NCBI GenBank assembly: GCA_030038475.1 | Contig: JASHOU010000216.1 | Location: 62,001 to 126,000 of the forward strand | Length of the DNA: 64,000 nucleotides | Direction of reading: 5' to 3' | From: Terriglobales bacterium | GTDB lineage: Bacteria > Acidobacteriota > Terriglobia > Terriglobales > Acidobacteriaceae | Shown: piece by piece, positions 61,373 to 64,000 of the stretch | Numbering within the stretch: the first letter of the stretch is position 1 | Layout of the letters: the number at the start of each line of letters is the position of its first letter | The notes under the pieces: generated by a model | What the model was told of the DNA's origin: nothing | Databases searched by the model: none | Seen by the model: the letters and a program-made list of their open reading frames with translations, nothing else | Made by a program: the position numbers and the translations under genes

Positions 61373-63378
61373 GAGCCTCCTCCATTGACAATGTTAGCCG
61401 TGACAATGTTAGGCGTGACGTTGTTAAGCCTGACGTTGTTAGGTCCGACGTTGTCAGGCCCGACAACGTTAAGCCGAATCCAGTCTGGACAAGTCACCTG
61501 CTGCTTCTGCAAGTCTAAAACCCATAGCGAACCATTACCGTTTTGCGCCTGACATTCGAAACCGTTATGGCGATAGAAATCCTTGACCAGCGAATTCTTT
61601 TTCGTAGACAGAAACCAACCGACCAGCCGTTTGCAGCCTCGAGCCTTGGCGTTTCGCGCCACGTGTGACAACAGTACTTCCTCAACCGACCTTCCGATTA
61701 CCCGGCAACTTAGCAGAAAAGTGTCGATTGCACAGGTATCTTCTTCGTCACAGGTGATGGCAACGCCAACTAATCCATGGTCCCCGAACCGGTCTTTCAC
61801 TCGGATGGAAAGCACCTGGCAACCGGGGTTAGCCGCCAGTTCGGCGATTTGCTGCTCGCTGTAGCGCCGAGTGGTGAGATTGAACTGATTGGTTTTCTGC
61901 GTCAGTTGGGAAATACGGGCTAAAGTTATGGGCACAAGCGGCGCAATTTCAGCCTCCTGCCGAAGATGACGGCAAAAATCCTCTTTCGACGAAAAACTGT
62001 TCTCGGCGCGGGCGCGTTCGCGCTGTTCTGCGTAGAACATGGTGCGCTGCCGGTCTTCGATCGACAGAGTCAGCCGTTCGAACGCGGGACAATCGCGTAC
62101 CAGAGCGGCATATTGCATCGGATCAGCCTTCATCGACTCGTATTGCTTCGGATCTTCGGGAAGATCCAGGACCAACACTTCTGGAAGTGCGGCCCGAACC
62201 TGCTCCCGCTCGAAAGGATTGTCATCGAGAAAGGCGAGGCTATCCAGACCTATATTCAATTCTGCGGCGATCTCTCGCAGACCTTGAGGCTTGTCGTTCC
62301 AGTTGATGCGCATCGCGGCAAAGTTCGCGGGTCGCAGCAACATGCCAGGATGCTTTTCCAGCACCTCTATCGCGTCATCCGCATTGTTTTTGCTACAAAT
62401 GGCGAGCAGAATACCCTTGCGCGAAAGGTCCAGCAAGGCCCGTTGTAAGAGTTGATAAGCCGCGCCGGGATACTCTATGCCGAGTTGAATGCTGTTCATT
62501 CCGTCTTCACCGATGACTCCACCCCAAAGCGTGTTATCGAGATCGACCACCAGTGCTTTGGCCGTCTTTCCACTGAGTGGAATCAGCAACCGTAACCATT
62601 CGTTGGCGAGGTGAATCAGCTGCGGCGCTGCAATCGGTAGGCCGACGGAGAGAAGCTTGCGCTCGTCCTGCCAACGCAGGCGTCCATGGCGTGCAATCAA
62701 AGCATCGTAGTCGAGAATGTAGACTCCGCGGTGTTCGCGGGCGATGCGGCGGAGCTCCCGATTCATGGTTTGTATTGCATCCGACTGCCCGATCTCCACT
62801 TGAGAATCGAGCACCCCGAATGCGGCACGGGGCGGTTGTTCGAGAGTATGCACGATAAGCGTCGCTTCGCTATGCTCACGGAACGACGCGATGAGTTGTG
62901 CCAAAGTGCTGCACACGCGTTGGGTTGCGTCGTGAATTGCGGAGGATACAAGATCGGAGGATGCAAGCCCGGAATACTCCTGCCACAAATCGCCAGCAAT
63001 ATCGACGGTTCGCACTGCGAGGATGACAACGTCAGGTACGAAGCGGTAAAGAGAGCTTCCCTTATCGAGAATCTCCTGCGCGTAGGCGTTGAAGTCGCCG
63101 ATGTGAACCTGAAGGTCGATCCGATAGCGAAACGCCGCAGCTCGCAAAAGTGGAATGGCTGGCTCGAGCGTAAAAGAGCGAACAACCGCGATGCGAAGAG
63201 GTAACAGGTTGAGTCGATCGCGCAGCTTTTCTATCCGCGAGACTATAAACGCAGCAGATGCCGGACTGGTCTCATGCCGCCAAAGTTCGTCGATTGCAGC
63301 AGCCGCGGCGTCGACGCTCGACGACGAAATCAGGCGGTTAATTTCGCCGCGAAGATCCGAAATCTTATTTTCTGCCAT
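61369..63378 (-). CDS. FkbH-like HAD-IIIC phosphatase/glyceryl transferase (second copy), with repeat-encoded tail
   Basis: 669 residues: N-terminal SGNH-like domain (about 1-260), the HAD domain with KALVVDLDNTLWGGVIGEDG (Asp279, Asp281), CSKNNADDAIEVL and FLDDNPFEREQVR, then a GNAT-like domain (TNQFNLTTRRYSEQQI ... SCRVIGRSVEEVLLSHVARN). This matches full-length FkbH proteins that make glyceryl-ACP from 1,3-bisphosphoglycerate. The last 35 residues are an added tail of five-residue units (VGPDN, VGPNN, VRLNN, VTPNI), encoded by the repeat at 61386-61475. ACP is next in the operon. Confidence 0.85.
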   Translation of the reverse strand: MAENKISDLRGEINRLISSSSVDAAAAAIDELWRHETSPASAAFIVSRIEKLRDRLNLLPLRIAVVRSFTLEPAIPLLRAAAFRYRIDLQVHIGDFNAYAQEILDKGSSLYRFVPDVVILAVRTVDIAGDLWQEYSGLASSDLVSSAIHDATQRVCSTLAQLIASFREHSEATLIVHTLEQPPRAAFGVLDSQVEIGQSDAIQTMNRELRRIAREHRGVYILDYDALIARHGRLRWQDERKLLSVGLPIAAPQLIHLANEWLRLLIPLSGKTAKALVVDLDNTLWGGVIGEDGMNSIQLGIEYPGAAYQLLQRALLDLSRKGILLAICSKNNADDAIEVLEKHPGMLLRPANFAAMRINWNDKPQGLREIAAELNIGLDSLAFLDDNPFEREQVRAALPEVLVLDLPEDPKQYESMKADPMQYAALVRDCPAFERLTLSIEDRQRTMFYAEQRERARAENSFSSKEDFCRHLRQEAEIAPLVPITLARISQLTQKTNQFNLTTRRYSEQQIAELAANPGCQVLSIRVKDRFGDHGLVGVAITCDEEDTCAIDTFLLSCRVIGRSVEEVLLSHVARNAKARGCKRLVGWFLSTKKNSLVKDFYRHNGFECQAQNGNGSLWVLDLQKQQVTCPDWIRLNVVGPDNVGPNNVRLNNVTPNIVTANIVNGGGS
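61386..61475. repeat. 15-bp tandem repeat, six copies, 3' end of the second FkbH gene
   Basis: Units at 61386, 61401, 61416, 61431, 61446 and 61461 (TGACAATGTTAGCCG, TGACAATGTTAGGCG, TGACGTTGTTAAGCC, TGACGTTGTTAGGTC, CGACGTTGTCAGGCC, CGACAACGTTAAGCC). In frame it encodes the C-terminal pentapeptides. Confidence 0.85.
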
Positions 63379-63471
63379 CGTCTCTCAACGTTCGTAATAC
63401 TCGCCGATAGTGAGCTAATAGCGTAACTGTGCCCAAGAGCGCGCTAAGCGGCCTGTTCTTTCAGTCCGAGT

Positions 63472-64000
63472 TTATCCGATCTGGGCAAAAGAAATAGCGG
63501 AAGCAAAGGGGCAGCGCTCGATGCGATAGTCGCGCAGATTTAGAGTTTCAAGCACGGCAATGGATTCGCCACGCCAGTCTTTAAGATTCAATTCGTCGAA
63601 TCCAATGACCGCGCCCTTGGGCATGCGCGGTAGGAAATGCTTGAGAGCGGCAAGGGTGGGTTCGTAGATGTCGAAATCCAGATACAAGAGGCTGACGATA
63701 AGCTGCGGATTCTCCCGCAAATATTGCGGGATTGTCTTGGTTGCATCGCCACGAACGAGTTCGACTTTCGGGACGTGGCCAACGAACCGGTTGCTATCGA
63801 AAAGGGCAACGCATTCTTTGAGATGATCGTAGGAATCAACCGCAAGTCCGCCGGGACGCGCCTCTGCCGACTCACTCGACCGATCCCGTTCCGAAAGCTG
63901 CGGAAAACCGCTGAAAGTGTCAACACCGATAACCCGGCGCTGATGGTTCGCGGGCTCAAAGATGGCGCTGAACTGCGCCCAAGCCATCAATCCGCTGCCG
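63472..64000 (-). CDS. TylF/MycF-like methyltransferase, 5' end cut by the window
   Basis: The frame is open through the last bases of the window (upstream codons read G-S-G-L), so the N-terminus is outside. Visible are RRVIGVDTFSGFPQL (SAM/acidic loop region), VELVRGDATKTIPQYL, LYLDFDIYEPTLAALKHFLPRM and AVIGFDELNLKDW, typical of TylF-family sugar O-methyltransferases with two metal-binding aspartates. It should O-methylate a sugar hydroxyl. Gap to the FkbH gene is 93 bases with no signal seen. Confidence 0.75.
   Translation of the reverse strand, partial: GSGLMAWAQFSAIFEPANHQRRVIGVDTFSGFPQLSERDRSSESAEARPGGLAVDSYDHLKECVALFDSNRFVGHVPKVELVRGDATKTIPQYLRENPQLIVSLLYLDFDIYEPTLAALKHFLPRMPKGAVIGFDELNLKDWRGESIAVLETLNLRDYRIERCPFASAISFAQIG

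Noticed and set aside
16703-64000. An exosortase (XrtA) system
   Set aside because: AsnB, heparinase and bi-domain oxidoreductase are typical companions, but no exosortase, PEP-CTERM protein or PrsR/PrsK gene is in the window.
1-64000. tRNA, rRNA, CRISPR arrays, insertion sequences, integrase or toxin-antitoxin pairs
   Set aside because: No T-loop consensus in cloverleaf context, no regularly spaced direct repeats with unique spacers and no transposase or integrase motifs were seen in a by-eye scan; tRNAscan-SE or CRISPR finders were not available.

Overview
The window looks like a chromosomal piece of a soil-type Acidobacteriota, probably class Terriglobia. This is inferred from the mix of families (a BNR/sortilin-like secreted protein, SYLF, secreted DinB, PIG-L fused to a ThuA-like domain, XrtA-like polysaccharide genes), from fairly high G+C and from a small zinc-ribbon family I associate with this phylum. 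No rRNA, tRNA, CRISPR array, prophage or insertion sequence was seen.

Layout. Positions 1-7806 (+ strand) hold a run of metabolic, transport and envelope genes: PIG-L deacetylase (cut at the left edge), APC permease, MFS exporter, secreted DinB, SYLF protein and a small membrane protein. Two REP-like inverted-repeat elements lie between the first three, and a 59-residue zinc-ribbon gene lies hidden on the - strand at 6003-6182. Positions 7850-16621 (- strand) hold a large BNR-repeat protein, a LolA-like protein, an MFS transporter, an RNase HI-like protein and a PilZ-GAF-TM-Sel1 protein. The RNase HI/PilZ gap contains a candidate structured RNA of about 215 nt on the + strand.

From 16703 to the right edge the window is a large surface-polysaccharide locus, almost all on the - strand and tightly packed, with many 1-4 base start/stop overlaps. 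It contains a WecA-like initiating transferase, Wza-like export protein (+ strand), Wzx flippase, Wzy/WaaL-like polymerase or ligase, eight glycosyltransferases including a GtrB-like one, two AsnB-type amidotransferases, heparinase II/III, formyltransferase, bi-domain oxidoreductase, WecE and WecD (Fuc4NAc formation), deacetylases, methyltransferases, an alkaline-phosphatase-superfamily enzyme, and a secreted beta-helix protein on the + strand.

Two FkbH-ACP pairs are embedded in it. The first (AT3 - FkbH - ACP - MaoC/SDR fusion - GNAT, 19477-25214) is translationally coupled and carries what is needed to load a three-carbon unit from glycolysis on a carrier protein, dehydrate it and reduce it. 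My inference is that it makes lactyl-ACP (or a related hydroxyacyl-ACP) for decorating the polysaccharide. The second (61121-63378) lacks the tailoring enzyme and would stop at glyceryl-ACP.

A second theme is a set of degenerate short tandem repeats, mostly of period 15 bp, at more than ten places, concentrated at the ends of genes, where they add pentapeptide-repeat tails or heads to unrelated proteins.
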